Part shown: positions 1 through 9,432 of the stretch, one piece after another | Position numbering within the stretch: the stretch's first letter is position 1 | Layout of the letters: the number at the start of each line of letters is the position of its first letter | DNA from: Grimontia kaedaensis | GTDB lineage: Bacteria > Pseudomonadota > Gammaproteobacteria > Enterobacterales > Vibrionaceae | Direction: 5' to 3' | Length of the DNA stretch: 64,000 bases | Assembly (NCBI RefSeq): GCF_023746615.1 | Contig: NZ_CP082275.1 | Coordinates: 2,976,001 to 3,040,000 of the forward strand | Notes under the pieces: model-generated | The model's input: the letters and a program-made list of their open reading frames with translations, nothing else | The model's database searches: none | What the model was told of the DNA's origin: nothing | Position numbers and translations under genes: made by a program

Positions 1-24
1 AAATCTCAAATTCATTAATAACAG

Positions 25-54
25 CGGCTCCTGACCGGTCAAGATCAGGAGCCG
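25..54 (-). terminator. Stem-loop downstream of bamB
   Basis: A perfect 10-bp inverted repeat (25-34 with 45-54, 10-nt loop) lies just past the bamB stop. The T tract beyond it on the minus strand is weak, so it may be a weak terminator or a processing hairpin between bamB and the next gene outside the window (usually der). Confidence 0.45.
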
Positions 55-76
55 AATAATTGATAAGCAACTGTAT

Positions 77-1237
77 TTACAATATTTGCTTTTTACTTAT
101 TGTGCCGTCACGGGTAATGACGATATAGCCTTCATCAACATTCAATGGGCTCACCGCAAATCCGCTATCGTCTAGCTGTTGTTGCGCCACGAACTCACCG
201 GAGTTCGGGTCCATCCAATGCAGATAGCCCTCTGCATCGCCAACGACAACATAGCCGGAGATAGCAACCGGTGCCGTCAACTGACGGTATTCCAAATCGC
301 GATTCTGCCAAAGCTCTGTACCACTGCGCGCATCAACTGCCACAACGTGATCTTGGTCGGTGATAAGGAACAGGTAACTGCCCACGACCAAAAAGTCAGT
401 CGATGAACTGTACGTGCGTTTCCAAGCTGGGCGACCTGAACGCAGGTCAATCGCAACCAGTTGGCCATTATAACCCACAGCATAGAGCAGCGCGCCGTCA
501 ATCACAGGCGTCGCATCGACATCCACCAAACGGTCGATTTCTGTCGCCCCTTTCGGGCTCGCAATCGGCTGTTGCCAGATAATATTGCCGTTCTCAACGA
601 ATGCAGCGCCCAGACGGCCGTTTGCCATCCCCCAGAACACACCACCAGATGTTGATACCGGCGAACTATCACCACGCAACGTCAGGTTTGGTACATCACT
701 GGAAGTACGCCAGCGCTCTTCACCGGTTTCAGCATCAAATGCAGCCAGTTCACCGCGACTGGTATTAACGATCACCAGACTTTCGTCAGCCAGTGGCTTG
801 GAAAGGATCTCGCCACCCGCGTTGGCGCGCCAAACCGTTTCACCGGTTTCTTCATCCAGCGCAATCAACACACCGGTTTCTGTACCCAAATACACCTTAC
901 TGTAAGATGCCGTCAAGCCACCTGAAATCAGTGCCGGTGCATCTTCACCAAGATCAACACTCCAAAGGGTTGAACCGGTTTCGGTATCCATGGCTTTAAC
1001 CACGCCTTCGCGGTCAGCTGCAAACACTTTGCCATAGGCCTGCACAGGAACCAGATTGCTGAAATAATTTCCAACACCGTTTCCAACACTCGACTTCCAA
1101 ACCTGAGTTGGAGTGAATTCGCTCTCAACCACTGGCACGGGTGCCATCTGGATGGAATCTTCCTCACCAGCACAACCAATCAGCAATGTTCCCAATAAGG
1201 CTACTGCACCAACACGTTTCCATCCCATACGCATCAT
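77..1237 (-). CDS. bamB: BamB, outer membrane assembly lipoprotein
   Basis: 386 aa. BamB is the beta-propeller lipoprotein of the BAM complex; it binds BamA at the periplasmic face of the outer membrane and helps insert beta-barrel proteins. The N-terminus is a lipoprotein signal with lipobox LIGC (acylated Cys22), followed by an acidic linker. The rest shows repeated PQQ-type propeller blades, each with a Trp (GSTLWSVDLG, GETVWRANAG, GEERWRTSSD, GNIIWQQPIA, GRPAWKRTYS, GTELWQNRD). Length matches the family. The first ATG is preceded by AAGG at suitable spacing, and that site overlaps the yfgM stop, so the two genes are co-transcribed and probably coupled. The order hisS-yfgM-bamB is conserved in gamma-proteobacteria. 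Confidence 0.96.
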   Translation of the reverse strand: MMRMGWKRVGAVALLGTLLIGCAGEEDSIQMAPVPVVESEFTPTQVWKSSVGNGVGNYFSNLVPVQAYGKVFAADREGVVKAMDTETGSTLWSVDLGEDAPALISGGLTASYSKVYLGTETGVLIALDEETGETVWRANAGGEILSKPLADESLVIVNTSRGELAAFDAETGEERWRTSSDVPNLTLRGDSSPVSTSGGVFWGMANGRLGAAFVENGNIIWQQPIASPKGATEIDRLVDVDATPVIDGALLYAVGYNGQLVAIDLRSGRPAWKRTYSSSTDFLVVGSYLFLITDQDHVVAVDARSGTELWQNRDLEYRQLTAPVAISGYVVVGDAEGYLHWMDPNSGEFVAQQQLDDSGFAVSPLNVDEGYIVITRDGTISKKQIL

Positions 1238-1246
1238 ACTCAGACC

Positions 1247-1852
1247 TTATTGAGACAGGTTGTCCAGTTTCATCTGAACAACTGGGTTGGTCGCTGCTGC
1301 AATGGAAGCGGCATAAGCAGAACGCGCTGCGGCTGTATCGCCTTTACGCAGCTGGATATCGCCGCGAAGCTCTTCAACCTGTGCTTTCCAGCTTTCTGCT
1401 GTCACGCTGTTAAGTTGTGACAGAGCAGCATCAACATTGCCAAGCTCTGCTTCAACACGTGCCAAACGAACTGTCGCCAGTGTTTTTAGCGTTTCGTCTT
1501 TTGAGGACTGCACTTTACGCAGTTGCTCTGCCGCTTTGGTCAGATCGCCTGCATCAACAAACGACTTCGCCAATTGCAGCTCAAGCAAGGTGGCGTAAGA
1601 GCCTTCATTATCACCGATGAAAGCTGTCGCTTTCTCTTCCGCCTGCGCATCACCTGCAACCAGTGCGCTTACTACTTGTGTATACGCTTCTGATGCCTGC
1701 TCACGGCTGGTTTCCATTTCCGATTGGTAATAACGCCATCCATAAAGGCCGCCCAAACCGATTACTGCGCCGAGGACAACGGCTTTGCCGTTATCCCGCC
1801 ACCACTTTTTAATCGCTTCGACTTGTTGTTCTTCTGTGGTGTAGACGTCCAC
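1247..1852 (-). CDS. yfgM: YfgM, TPR-like ancillary SecYEG translocon subunit
   Basis: 201 aa. YfgM is a single-pass inner membrane protein with a periplasmic TPR-like domain; with PpiD it associates with the SecYEG translocon and links to periplasmic chaperones. Visible here: a short cytosolic N-terminus (MDVYTTEEQQVEAIKKWW), one membrane segment at about residues 25-42 (VVLGAVIGLGGLYGWRYY), then a helical Ala/Leu-rich periplasmic region with tetratricopeptide character. Located between hisS and bamB, its usual place; 9-13 nt gaps on both sides indicate one transcript. Confidence 0.92.
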   Translation of the reverse strand: MDVYTTEEQQVEAIKKWWRDNGKAVVLGAVIGLGGLYGWRYYQSEMETSREQASEAYTQVVSALVAGDAQAEEKATAFIGDNEGSYATLLELQLAKSFVDAGDLTKAAEQLRKVQSSKDETLKTLATVRLARVEAELGNVDAALSQLNSVTAESWKAQVEELRGDIQLRKGDTAAARSAYAASIAAATNPVVQMKLDNLSQ

Positions 1853-1865
1853 GTTTTGTCCTCTC

Positions 1866-3134
1866 TTAAACTCGTTGAGCCAGTTTATCGGCTACTTCAT
1901 CCTGAGAAATGGTCAGCTGTTCGCCGCCTTTAAGATCTTTGAAGGTTACTTGGTTGTTAGCGACTTCATCTTCGCCAAGTACCAGAGCCACCGACGCACC
2001 CACTTTGTCAGCACGTTTGAATTGCTTCTTAAAGTTACCGCCGCCAAAGTGGGTCATCACGCGCAGACCGGGAACCTGCTCACGCAGTTTCTCAGCCAGT
2101 TGCATGCCCGCTACCAGCGTGCCTTCGCCTGCAGTGACCATGTATACGTCAACCGCAGCTCGGGTGTCATCAAGTTCCAGCGTTTCCATCAGAAGCACCA
2201 GACGCTCAACGCCCATTGCAAAACCGACTGCCGGGGTAGCTTTACCGCCCAGTTGCTCAACCAGACCGTCGTAACGGCCACCGCCACAAACTGTACCTTG
2301 AGAGCCTAGGCTTTCAGTGATCCACTCGAAAACGGTACGGTTGTAATAGTCCAAGCCACGAACCAATTTCTCGTTTACCGTGTATTGGATGCCTGCTGCG
2401 TCCAACAGTTCACAAAGACCTGCAAAATGTTGTTTTGATTCTTCATCCAGATACTCCGAAAGCTTCGGTGCATCGGTCAATACCGCTTGGATATCTGCAT
2501 TCTTGGTATCCAGAACTCGCAGTGGATTGGTATGCATGCGGCGTTTGCAATCTTCATCCAAGATCGCTTCATGCTGCATCAAGAATTCCACTAGCGCTTC
2601 ACGATAATTCGCACGTGCTTCCAACGAACCGATCGAGTTCAGTTCCAAACGAACATGCTCGTGAATACCCAGCTTACGCCAAAGGCGTGCGGTCATCATG
2701 ATAAGTTCTGCGTCTACGTCAGGACCATTCAGGCCAAACACTTCCACACCAAACTGGTGGAACTGACGGTAACGGCCTTTCTGTGGGCGCTCGTGACGGA
2801 ACATAGGACCAACATACCACAGGCGTTGCTCCTGATTGTACAGCAGACCGTTTTCGATACCGGCGCGAACACAGCCCGCCGTGCCTTCAGGACGCAAAGT
2901 CAGACTGTCACCGTTGCGGTCCTCGAAGGTGTACATTTCTTTCTCAACCACATCGGTCACTTCACCAATCGCGCGGCTGAACAGATGAGTCATTTCCACG
3001 ATCGGCATGCGCACTTCGCTGTAACCGTATGCGCTGATAACGTCTTTAACAGTGCCTTCCACTTTTTGCCAAAGTGGAGACTGTGTTGGTAGGCAGTCGT
3101 TCATGCCTCTGATTGCTTGAATAGTTTTTGCCAC
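1866..3134 (-). CDS. hisS: Histidyl-tRNA synthetase
   Basis: 422 aa, normal length. Class II aminoacyl-tRNA synthetase charging tRNA-His in the cytosol. Class II motif 2 is visible around RPEGTAGCVRAG, the histidine-specific signature LVRGLDYYNRTVFEW near residue 260, and the glycine-rich GTVCGGGRYDGLVEQLGG that follows. The C-terminal about 100 residues are the anticodon-binding domain. Starts at MAKTIQAIRGMNDCLP, a typical HisS N-terminus. It sits 51 nt from ispG and 13 nt from yfgM, in the conserved ispG-hisS-yfgM-bamB cluster. Confidence 0.97.
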   Translation of the reverse strand: MAKTIQAIRGMNDCLPTQSPLWQKVEGTVKDVISAYGYSEVRMPIVEMTHLFSRAIGEVTDVVEKEMYTFEDRNGDSLTLRPEGTAGCVRAGIENGLLYNQEQRLWYVGPMFRHERPQKGRYRQFHQFGVEVFGLNGPDVDAELIMMTARLWRKLGIHEHVRLELNSIGSLEARANYREALVEFLMQHEAILDEDCKRRMHTNPLRVLDTKNADIQAVLTDAPKLSEYLDEESKQHFAGLCELLDAAGIQYTVNEKLVRGLDYYNRTVFEWITESLGSQGTVCGGGRYDGLVEQLGGKATPAVGFAMGVERLVLLMETLELDDTRAAVDVYMVTAGEGTLVAGMQLAEKLREQVPGLRVMTHFGGGNFKKQFKRADKVGASVALVLGEDEVANNQVTFKDLKGGEQLTISQDEVADKLAQRV

Positions 3135-3185
3135 GTTAACTCTCGTAACCGATCTGTTTGTTCTCGCTAAGTGAGCGCGCTGCGC

Positions 3186-4304
3186 TTACTCTTGTGTGTT
3201 CACGTCAATGCGGTTGTTTTCATCCAGCATTGCCGCTTTCGCCCGGATCTTCGCTTCCAGCTGATCGATCAGGTTGTCGTTCTCAAAACGTTCTTTCTGG
3301 CGTTTGCCATCATCGTAATATGCGCTGCGCTTGTTACCACCAGCAACGCCAATATGCGAAACTTCAGCTTCACCTGGGCCGTTAACCACACAGCCAATCA
3401 CTGATACATCCATAGGGACAACAACGTCTTCCAGACGCTGTTCCAGTGCGTTTACCGTGCCAATCACATCAAACTCCTGACGGGAGCAGGTAGGACAGGC
3501 AATAAAATTCACGCCGCGTGAACGGATACGCAGCGATTTTAAAATATCGAAACCGACTTTGATTTCTTCTACTGGATCAGCTGCCAATGAGATACGCAGG
3601 GTATCACCAATGCCTTCGCTTAGCAGCATGCCAAGGCCAACTGCAGATTTCACTGAACCTGCACGTGCACCACCAGCCTCGGTAATGCCAAGGTGCAAAG
3701 GTTGATCAATGCGTTTTGCCAGTTGCCGGTAAGATTCAACGGCCAGGAATACATCAGACGCCTTCACACTCACTTTGAACTGATCAAAGTTGAGGCGATC
3801 CAGAATATCAACATGGCGCATCGCCGACTCCACCAGTGCTTCCGGTGTTGGCTCGCCATATTTTTCCTGAAGATCACGCTCCAGCGAACCGCCGTTTACG
3901 CCAATGCGGATTGGAATGTTCTTGTCACGCGCCGCGTCAACCACAGAGCGGATACGTTGTTCGTTACCAATGTTGCCTGGGTTGATACGAAGGCAATCAA
4001 CGCCGTATTCAGCCACCTTGAGGGCAATACGGTAGTCAAAGTGAATATCAGCAACCAGTGGGATGGAGCTCTGCTGCTTGATCAGCTTGAACGCTTCAGC
4101 GGCATCCATAGTCGGCACAGAAACACGCACAATGTCTGCACCGACTTTTTCCAGTGCTTTGATCTGCGCAACCGTCGCTTCCACGTCGGTTGTGCGGGTA
4201 TTCGTCATTGATTGAACTGCGATCGGAGCGCCATCGCCGATTGGCACATCGCCCACATAAATACGCGTAGATGGACGACGTTTAATAGGAGATTCGGTAT
4301 GCAT
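3186..4304 (-). CDS. ispG: IspG (GcpE), HMBPP synthase of the MEP pathway
   Basis: 372 aa. 4-hydroxy-3-methylbut-2-enyl diphosphate synthase, the [4Fe-4S] enzyme that reductively opens MEcPP in the non-mevalonate isoprenoid pathway. N-terminal TIM barrel (RRPSTRIYVGDVPIGDGAPI, then SMTNTRTTDV) and C-terminal Fe-S domain with ligands CPTC near residues 270-273 and a further Cys in VIGCVVNGPGEAE. Length equals the E. coli protein. Its Fe-S cofactor would come from the isc operon about 9 kb away. Lies 15 nt downstream of rodZ on the same strand. Confidence 0.97.
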   Translation of the reverse strand: MHTESPIKRRPSTRIYVGDVPIGDGAPIAVQSMTNTRTTDVEATVAQIKALEKVGADIVRVSVPTMDAAEAFKLIKQQSSIPLVADIHFDYRIALKVAEYGVDCLRINPGNIGNEQRIRSVVDAARDKNIPIRIGVNGGSLERDLQEKYGEPTPEALVESAMRHVDILDRLNFDQFKVSVKASDVFLAVESYRQLAKRIDQPLHLGITEAGGARAGSVKSAVGLGMLLSEGIGDTLRISLAADPVEEIKVGFDILKSLRIRSRGVNFIACPTCSRQEFDVIGTVNALEQRLEDVVVPMDVSVIGCVVNGPGEAEVSHIGVAGGNKRSAYYDDGKRQKERFENDNLIDQLEAKIRAKAAMLDENNRIDVNTQE

Positions 4305-4319
4305 TAGGTGTACTCTGGA

Positions 4320-5306
4320 TTACTTCGGAAGGCTCAAACGCGCTACCCGTCCTGATGGGTAGCCACTCAGATCAACGTTCTCGCCATTAAAGGCAAGACT
4401 CACAGCGGCTGGCGCACCTAGTACCAACTTGAAAGGTGCATCACCGGATAATTCAACGGTTTCACCCGCTGATTTTATCCCCGTTAACAAGCGTTTACCA
4501 CTGGCATCGCGAATATCTACCCAGCAATCGCCACTGAATGACATAGATAGTGTAGGTGTGGTAACAACAGGTGTCGATACCGTTTCTTCAGCCTGCTCAG
4601 GCACATCAACCGCCGGAGCAGTCTCAGCCACTTCCTGTGATTCCTGCGATGCCGTTTGTTGCTCGACATCTTGATTTTCAGAGACTTCTGGCGAAGTCTC
4701 TATCACAGCAGCTTCTTCTGCTGGGCTATTCGTTTCTTCCATATCAGCCAGTAATGGCGCGATACTTTCTGTCACGTCCTGAACTTGCTGACTTTCGCTG
4801 CCTTCGCTGAGGTTGTTGGCTGCTGGCGTTTCTTCTGTCATTGATGCAAGCAGACTACTACCTTCGGGTAACGAGAGTAATGGATCGTTTTGTTGGTTTT
4901 GCCACCACCAAAACGCGGTCAATCCGACCGCAACAGCCAGAATGACCCAGGTCAGACCCATTACACGGCTGTCATGTTTGTCACGGCGGGTTTTGCGAGA
5001 GAAGCTCTGCATCTTCTGCACATTGTCTTCCGCTTCAGGTGCGGGTTTAAACGTATGCAAGAGTTCGTCAGCATTTACGCCGACCAGCTTAGCGTAAGAA
5101 CGAATATAACCACGTGTAAACGTGGTTATCTGTTCTTCATCACAGCAATTTTCTTCTAAATCTTGAATGACGGAAACACGAAGTCTCAGGCGGTCAGCCA
5201 CATCCTGATCGGACAGCCCCATCGCCTCTCGGGCCTGTCGCAATACCGTTCCCGGATGTGTCGACTCAACCTCAAACAGCTGTTCTTCGTTTTGTTCAGT
5301 ATTCAT
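4320..5306 (-). CDS. rodZ: RodZ, cytoskeletal cell-shape protein
   Basis: 328 aa. RodZ is a bitopic inner membrane protein that tethers MreB to the elongasome and keeps rod shape. Order of parts: N-terminal HTH_25 domain (about residues 15-85, GTVLRQAREAMGLSDQDVAD), basic juxtamembrane stretch, one membrane segment at about 115-137 (GLTWVILAVAVGLTAFWWW), a long Glu/Thr/Ser-rich low-complexity periplasmic linker, and a C-terminal DUF4115 beta domain (SMSFSGDCWVDIRDASGKRL). It overlaps the pilF end by 11 bp, indicating coupled translation. The linker length is the variable part of the family. Confidence 0.94.
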   Translation of the reverse strand: MNTEQNEEQLFEVESTHPGTVLRQAREAMGLSDQDVADRLRLRVSVIQDLEENCCDEEQITTFTRGYIRSYAKLVGVNADELLHTFKPAPEAEDNVQKMQSFSRKTRRDKHDSRVMGLTWVILAVAVGLTAFWWWQNQQNDPLLSLPEGSSLLASMTEETPAANNLSEGSESQQVQDVTESIAPLLADMEETNSPAEEAAVIETSPEVSENQDVEQQTASQESQEVAETAPAVDVPEQAEETVSTPVVTTPTLSMSFSGDCWVDIRDASGKRLLTGIKSAGETVELSGDAPFKLVLGAPAAVSLAFNGENVDLSGYPSGRVARLSLPK

Positions 5307-6051
5307 TCGTTATGTACTGTCTATATTCTTTTGATTCGGGAAACTTGTTGGCCAAAAGGTTTTCGTAACGTTCCGCTTCCTTTGCCCTTCCAGCTTTGTT
5401 TTCCAGGTCAGTCATTATTAACAGCGTTGCTGGCTTATAGCCATAGCGTTTGTGAAAATGGAAAAGACGTATCCTCGCTTCATTCAGCTCGTCGTCTTCC
5501 ACTTCTATACGGGCGAGTTTGATAGAAGATAAAGGCCTGTTCGGCTCATGGTCAATGGCTTTGGCGAACCATACCTTAGCGTTATCCCTCTCACCTTCTT
5601 TCAATGCGCAGAGTGCGGCATTTTCATAACTGCCGGATAACTTGTAATAATATGGCTGCTCGATCGCCCTCGCAAACGCCCGTTGAGCTTCGTCATAACG
5701 TTCCTGTCGACATAAAAAGACGCCGTAGTTGTTCTGAACGTCACCATTTTCTGGTGAATGACGTAACGCTGTCTTGTATTGCTGTTCCGCTTGGTCATAT
5801 TCGCCAACTTCCTGAAGGTAGTAGGCGAACGTAATAAGAGAGCGATAGTAAGTCGGCGCAAATTGCACCGCAGTTTCAAGATTTTGTCTAGCTCGCTGCC
5901 ATTGTCCGGCCTTTAAATAGGCAAGACCAAGCGAAATTCTGGATTCAGCTGCGTCAATGCTATCAAACTTCGCAGAATTTTGCTTCTCCGTTACTGTGAC
6001 ACAACCAGCTAATAATCCCATCAATAACAGAGCGCTAAGCGTCCTTGCCAT
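5296..6051 (-). CDS. pilF: PilF/PilW, type IV pilus biogenesis lipoprotein
   Basis: 251 aa. Outer membrane TPR lipoprotein (pilotin) needed for localisation and multimerisation of the type IV pilus secretin PilQ. Signal peptide with lipobox LAGC (Cys17), then about six TPR units (for example SRISLGLAYLKAGQWQRARQ and NGDVQNNYGVFLCRQERYDE). The gene lies between rlmN and rodZ, the standard location in gamma-proteobacteria, 26 nt after rlmN. The last residues overlap the rodZ start. Confidence 0.93.
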   Translation of the reverse strand: MARTLSALLLMGLLAGCVTVTEKQNSAKFDSIDAAESRISLGLAYLKAGQWQRARQNLETAVQFAPTYYRSLITFAYYLQEVGEYDQAEQQYKTALRHSPENGDVQNNYGVFLCRQERYDEAQRAFARAIEQPYYYKLSGSYENAALCALKEGERDNAKVWFAKAIDHEPNRPLSSIKLARIEVEDDELNEARIRLFHFHKRYGYKPATLLIMTDLENKAGRAKEAERYENLLANKFPESKEYRQYITNEY

Positions 6052-6077
6052 TATCCCATCCTAATCAGTCTGACAAA

Positions 6078-7199
6078 TCAGACTGATTTAACTGGGATTT
6101 GCTCCTCAACGTTCAGTCTGCTTTGCGTGCGTTTGGTGCGGTCGATAACATCACCGACAAGCTGACCACAAGCCGCATCAATATCATCACCACGGGTTTT
6201 ACGAACGATAACCGTGTAGTCATATTGCATCAGTGTTTTCTGGAAACGGTCAATGCGAGAGTTACTCGGTTTTTTATATGGTGACCCAGGATAAGGGTTA
6301 AAAGGAATCAGGTTTATCTTAGCAGGCGTATCTTTTAACAGCTCTGCGAGTTGACGCGCATGCTCCATATCATCGTTAACGTGGTCCAGAAGAATATATT
6401 CTACGGTGACACGTCCACGGTTCGCATTTGAAGAAGCGATATAGCGGCGCACAGAAGCCAAAAACGTTTCAATATCATAACGATCATTTATCGGCATGAT
6501 CTGGCTGCGAAGATCATCTGTCGGCGCATGAAGAGAGATTGCCAGCGCAACATCAATCTTGCCTGCCATCTGATCCAGACCAGAAACCACACCTGAGGTA
6601 GATACGGTTACACGACGCTTTGACAGGCCATATGCCAAGTCATCTAGCATCAGATTAAGTGCAGGGATCAAGTTTTTCATGTTCAGAAGTGGCTCACCCA
6701 TTCCCATCATGACCACATTGGTAATTGGGCGGCGGCCAGTTTCTTTTTCCACACCAATTTCTTTCGCCGCACGCCAAACCTGTCCGATAATCTCAGACAC
6801 TTTCAGGTTGCGGTTAAAGCCTTGCTGGGCAGTAGAGCAGAATTTACAGTCGAGCGCACAGCCGACCTGTGAAGACACACACAAGGTCGCGCGATCGTCT
6901 TCTGGAATATATACGGTTTCAACGTCCTGATTGCCAACACGCATGGCCCACTTGATGGTGCCATCAGAAGAATATTGAGCCGTACTGACTACTGGTGCGC
7001 GGATTTCACAACGCGCGTTGAGTTTTTCACGAAGCTTTTTGTTGATGTTGTTCATCTGATCAAAATCATCAACACCAAAATGATACATCCACTTCATGAT
7101 CTGATCGGCACGGAATGCCTTTTCGCCTAATTCTTCGGCGAAAAACGCGCGTAGCGCCTGTCGATCGAAATCCAGCAGATTGATTTTCTCTGTTGCCAT
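6078..7199 (-). CDS. rlmN: RlmN, dual-specificity 23S rRNA/tRNA adenine-C2 methyltransferase
   Basis: 373 aa. Radical-SAM enzyme making m2A2503 in 23S rRNA and m2A37 in some tRNAs. The radical-SAM CxxxCxxC cluster motif is at Cys114, Cys118 and Cys121 (VGCALDCKFC); GMGEPLLN is the SAM-binding segment; a conserved Cys in DIDAACGQL near the C-terminus fits the methyl-carrying cysteine. Starts with MATEKINLLDFDRQALRAFF, typical of the family. Promoter-distal to ndk but separated from it by 130 nt that include the ndk terminator, so it probably has its own promoter. Confidence 0.97.
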   Translation of the reverse strand: MATEKINLLDFDRQALRAFFAEELGEKAFRADQIMKWMYHFGVDDFDQMNNINKKLREKLNARCEIRAPVVSTAQYSSDGTIKWAMRVGNQDVETVYIPEDDRATLCVSSQVGCALDCKFCSTAQQGFNRNLKVSEIIGQVWRAAKEIGVEKETGRRPITNVVMMGMGEPLLNMKNLIPALNLMLDDLAYGLSKRRVTVSTSGVVSGLDQMAGKIDVALAISLHAPTDDLRSQIMPINDRYDIETFLASVRRYIASSNANRGRVTVEYILLDHVNDDMEHARQLAELLKDTPAKINLIPFNPYPGSPYKKPSNSRIDRFQKTLMQYDYTVIVRKTRGDDIDAACGQLVGDVIDRTKRTQSRLNVEEQIPVKSV

Positions 7200-7330
7200 C
7201 AGATTGCCTCGTGAACAAATAAAAACAGGTATAGCCTTAAATCAAGGCGCGAAATTGTACAGCCTTTGTGATCGGGATTCCACCTGTTACTTATAAGCTT
7301 ATTCTAGTGTGTAAACGTGCCAGAAACGAA

Positions 7331-7358
7331 AAAGGAGAGCATTAGCTCTCCTTTTGTC
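7331..7358 (-). terminator. Rho-independent terminator of ndk
   Basis: A 10-bp GC-rich stem (7331-7340 with 7345-7354, 4-nt loop) followed on the minus strand by a run of five T. It sits about 20 nt past the ndk stop. Confidence 0.85.
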
Positions 7359-7373
7359 TTATCTATGAACCGA

Positions 7374-7805
7374 TTACAGAGTACGGGAACAAATCTCATC
7401 ACCGGCGAAAAAGTAAGCAATTTCTCGCTCTGCTGAAGCCGTGCTGTCAGAACCGTGCACTGAGTTAAAACGCATGCTCTCAGCAAAGTCCGCACGCAAC
7501 GTGCCACACGCAGCTTCTTCTGGGTTTGTTTTACCCATCAGTTCGCGGTATCGCGTAATTGCATTTTCGCCTTCCAGAACCTGAACAGTGACTGGGCCAG
7601 AAGTCATGAACTCGACCAAGCCATCGTAAAATGGCTTGCCTTCGTGCTCGGCGTAAAATCCTTGCGCCTGCTCCTTGGTCAGGTGAAGCATTTTTGCTGC
7701 GACAATTTGCAGACCAGCCGCTTCAATACGCTGATAGATCGCGCCAATCAGATTGCGTTTTACTGCGTCGGGCTTAACGATTGAAAAAGTGCGCTCAATA
7801 GTCAT
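7374..7805 (-). CDS. ndk: Nucleoside diphosphate kinase
   Basis: 143 aa, exact family length. Transfers the gamma phosphate from ATP to NDPs through a phosphohistidine. The active-site His117 is in the signature NSVHGSDS; the N-terminus MTIERTFSIVKPDAV is canonical. It stands alone between terminator-like hairpins on both sides, so is likely a monocistronic housekeeping gene. Confidence 0.98.
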   Translation of the reverse strand: MTIERTFSIVKPDAVKRNLIGAIYQRIEAAGLQIVAAKMLHLTKEQAQGFYAEHEGKPFYDGLVEFMTSGPVTVQVLEGENAITRYRELMGKTNPEEAACGTLRADFAESMRFNSVHGSDSTASAEREIAYFFAGDEICSRTL

Positions 7806-7886
7806 TCTATCTTCCTTTTATATTTCTTCAGATATCAGATTTAAGCTCTGTTATCTGTTTGTATTTACAAAAGTAGCCTAACAGAG

Positions 7887-7916
7887 CGCAATGCAAGACC
7901 CCACCCTTGCATTGCG
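7887..7916 (-). terminator. Stem-loop between pepB and ndk
   Basis: A perfect 11-bp inverted repeat (7887-7897 with 7906-7916, 8-nt loop) lies 43 nt past the pepB stop. No long T run follows on the minus strand, so it is either a weak pepB terminator or an mRNA 3'-end hairpin. Confidence 0.5.
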
Positions 7917-7959
7917 GAAGCGTTAACTGTGTTGTTAAAACACTTATATTTTGTAGTCT

Positions 7960-9258
7960 TTATTCGGCAGATTCGTTCATCAGAATGCGCGCAAGGGTTT
8001 TTACGCCCATACCTGTCGCGCCTACAGACCACTTGTCACTTGGTGTTTTACGGTAAGTGCCAGAGCAATCAAGGTGGACCCAGCCTTCTTTGTAATTGTC
8101 GACGAAGTAAGACAGGAATGCCGCTGCCGTACTTGCACCTGGTGAATACTGACCGCCACCCACGTTTGCTAAATCTGCAAAGTTGGAAGGCAGCATCTGA
8201 CGGTGGAATTCAGCCAGTGGTAGTTGCCACATGCCTTCGTTTTCCGCTTCTGCTGCTGACAAACAGCGTTGAGAGAGCGCCCTGTCAAAACTAAACAGCG
8301 CATGATAGTCATTACCTAACGCAGCTTTGGCTGCACCGGTCAAAGTAGCGCAATCAATGGTCAAAGTAGGATTGAACTTATTCGCATAAAGCAGGCCATC
8401 TGCCATCACTAATCGGCCTTCTGCGTCTGAGTTCAGTACTTCAACAGTCACACCGTTTTTGTACGTGATAATGTCGCCCAGTTTATAGGCGTTGCTGGAA
8501 ATCATGTTCTCCGCGCAGCAAAGAATCAGCTTCACACGCTTATTTAATCCCTGCGCAACCGCCAGACCCAAGCCCCCTGTGGCCATCGCTGCACCGCCCA
8601 TGTCGGCCTTCATTGAATCCATGAATGCCGACTGTTTGATGCTGTAGCCACCTGAGTCGAAGGTAATACCTTTACCGATAATACAGGCGAACACTTCTGC
8701 GTCTTTGTCACCGGTTGGGTTGTAATCGAGCTGCAGCATTGCAGGTTTTCGGGCTGAACCACGGCCTACGGTGTGAGTCCCCACCCAACCTTGTTCAAGT
8801 AGGTCTGCACCGGAAACAATTTTGTAGCTCACATGCTCTGGGTTTGGCGCTTGGGATTTAATGAACTCACCGGCTCGTACTGCCAGTTGTTGAGGGCCTA
8901 CTTCTTCGGCGGTTTCATTGATAATCTGGCGAACCCAATCAGTGGCCGCCATGCGGTCATTCAGCACTTTCTGATCAGCATCTTTCAACTCTACATCAAA
9001 AGCAAAACCTGGCTTAGGACCACGCAGGCCTTGGTAAAATGACCATGCAGTTTCCAAATCCCAGCGGTCACCAACCAGAGATACTTTGCGAATACCCTGC
9101 ATATCCAGCTTACGAGCGGCTTGCTGAACGGGCGTGAGTTTGTCTTCACCTGAGGCGTGAACAACTGCACCCTCCTGATTGAAAGAAACCAGTGCGTTCG
9201 CACCCCATGCCTCATTGGCGGCTTCGTGTGATAGCGTGATACGCATTTTGTCAGTCAT
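7960..9258 (-). CDS. pepB: Peptidase B, M17 leucyl aminopeptidase family
   Basis: 432 aa. Cytosolic dizinc aminopeptidase that releases N-terminal residues from small peptides. The M17 signature NSDAEGRLVMAD is present, as is the metal-binding region GKGITFDSGGYSIK. Length and position next to iscX fit PepB rather than PepA. The start MTDKMRITLSHEA is preceded on the minus strand by AAAAGGAG. A 174-nt gap containing the isc terminator separates it from iscX. Confidence 0.95.
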   Translation of the reverse strand: MTDKMRITLSHEAANEAWGANALVSFNQEGAVVHASGEDKLTPVQQAARKLDMQGIRKVSLVGDRWDLETAWSFYQGLRGPKPGFAFDVELKDADQKVLNDRMAATDWVRQIINETAEEVGPQQLAVRAGEFIKSQAPNPEHVSYKIVSGADLLEQGWVGTHTVGRGSARKPAMLQLDYNPTGDKDAEVFACIIGKGITFDSGGYSIKQSAFMDSMKADMGGAAMATGGLGLAVAQGLNKRVKLILCCAENMISSNAYKLGDIITYKNGVTVEVLNSDAEGRLVMADGLLYANKFNPTLTIDCATLTGAAKAALGNDYHALFSFDRALSQRCLSAAEAENEGMWQLPLAEFHRQMLPSNFADLANVGGGQYSPGASTAAAFLSYFVDNYKEGWVHLDCSGTYRKTPSDKWSVGATGMGVKTLARILMNESAE

Positions 9259-9368
9259 GCTGAACTCCTTTTTCCTTTCGCCGCGCGCATCGTTGCGGAG
9301 CGTAAAATTAGGGCTGATTTTTTCTTTTAGAATACGCCATATTTATGACGTTTTATCAGATAAAACAA

Positions 9369-9387
9369 AGCGGGCCTCATGCCCGCT
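9369..9387 (-). terminator. Rho-independent terminator of the isc operon
   Basis: A 7-bp GC-rich stem (9369-9375 with 9381-9387, 5-nt loop) followed on the minus strand by TTTGTTTT. It is 46 nt past the iscX stop and closes the isc transcript. Confidence 0.8.
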
Positions 9388-9432
9388 CGATTAGTCTCAA
9401 TCTGCCTGCTTTACTGGCGTAAAACAAGGTCT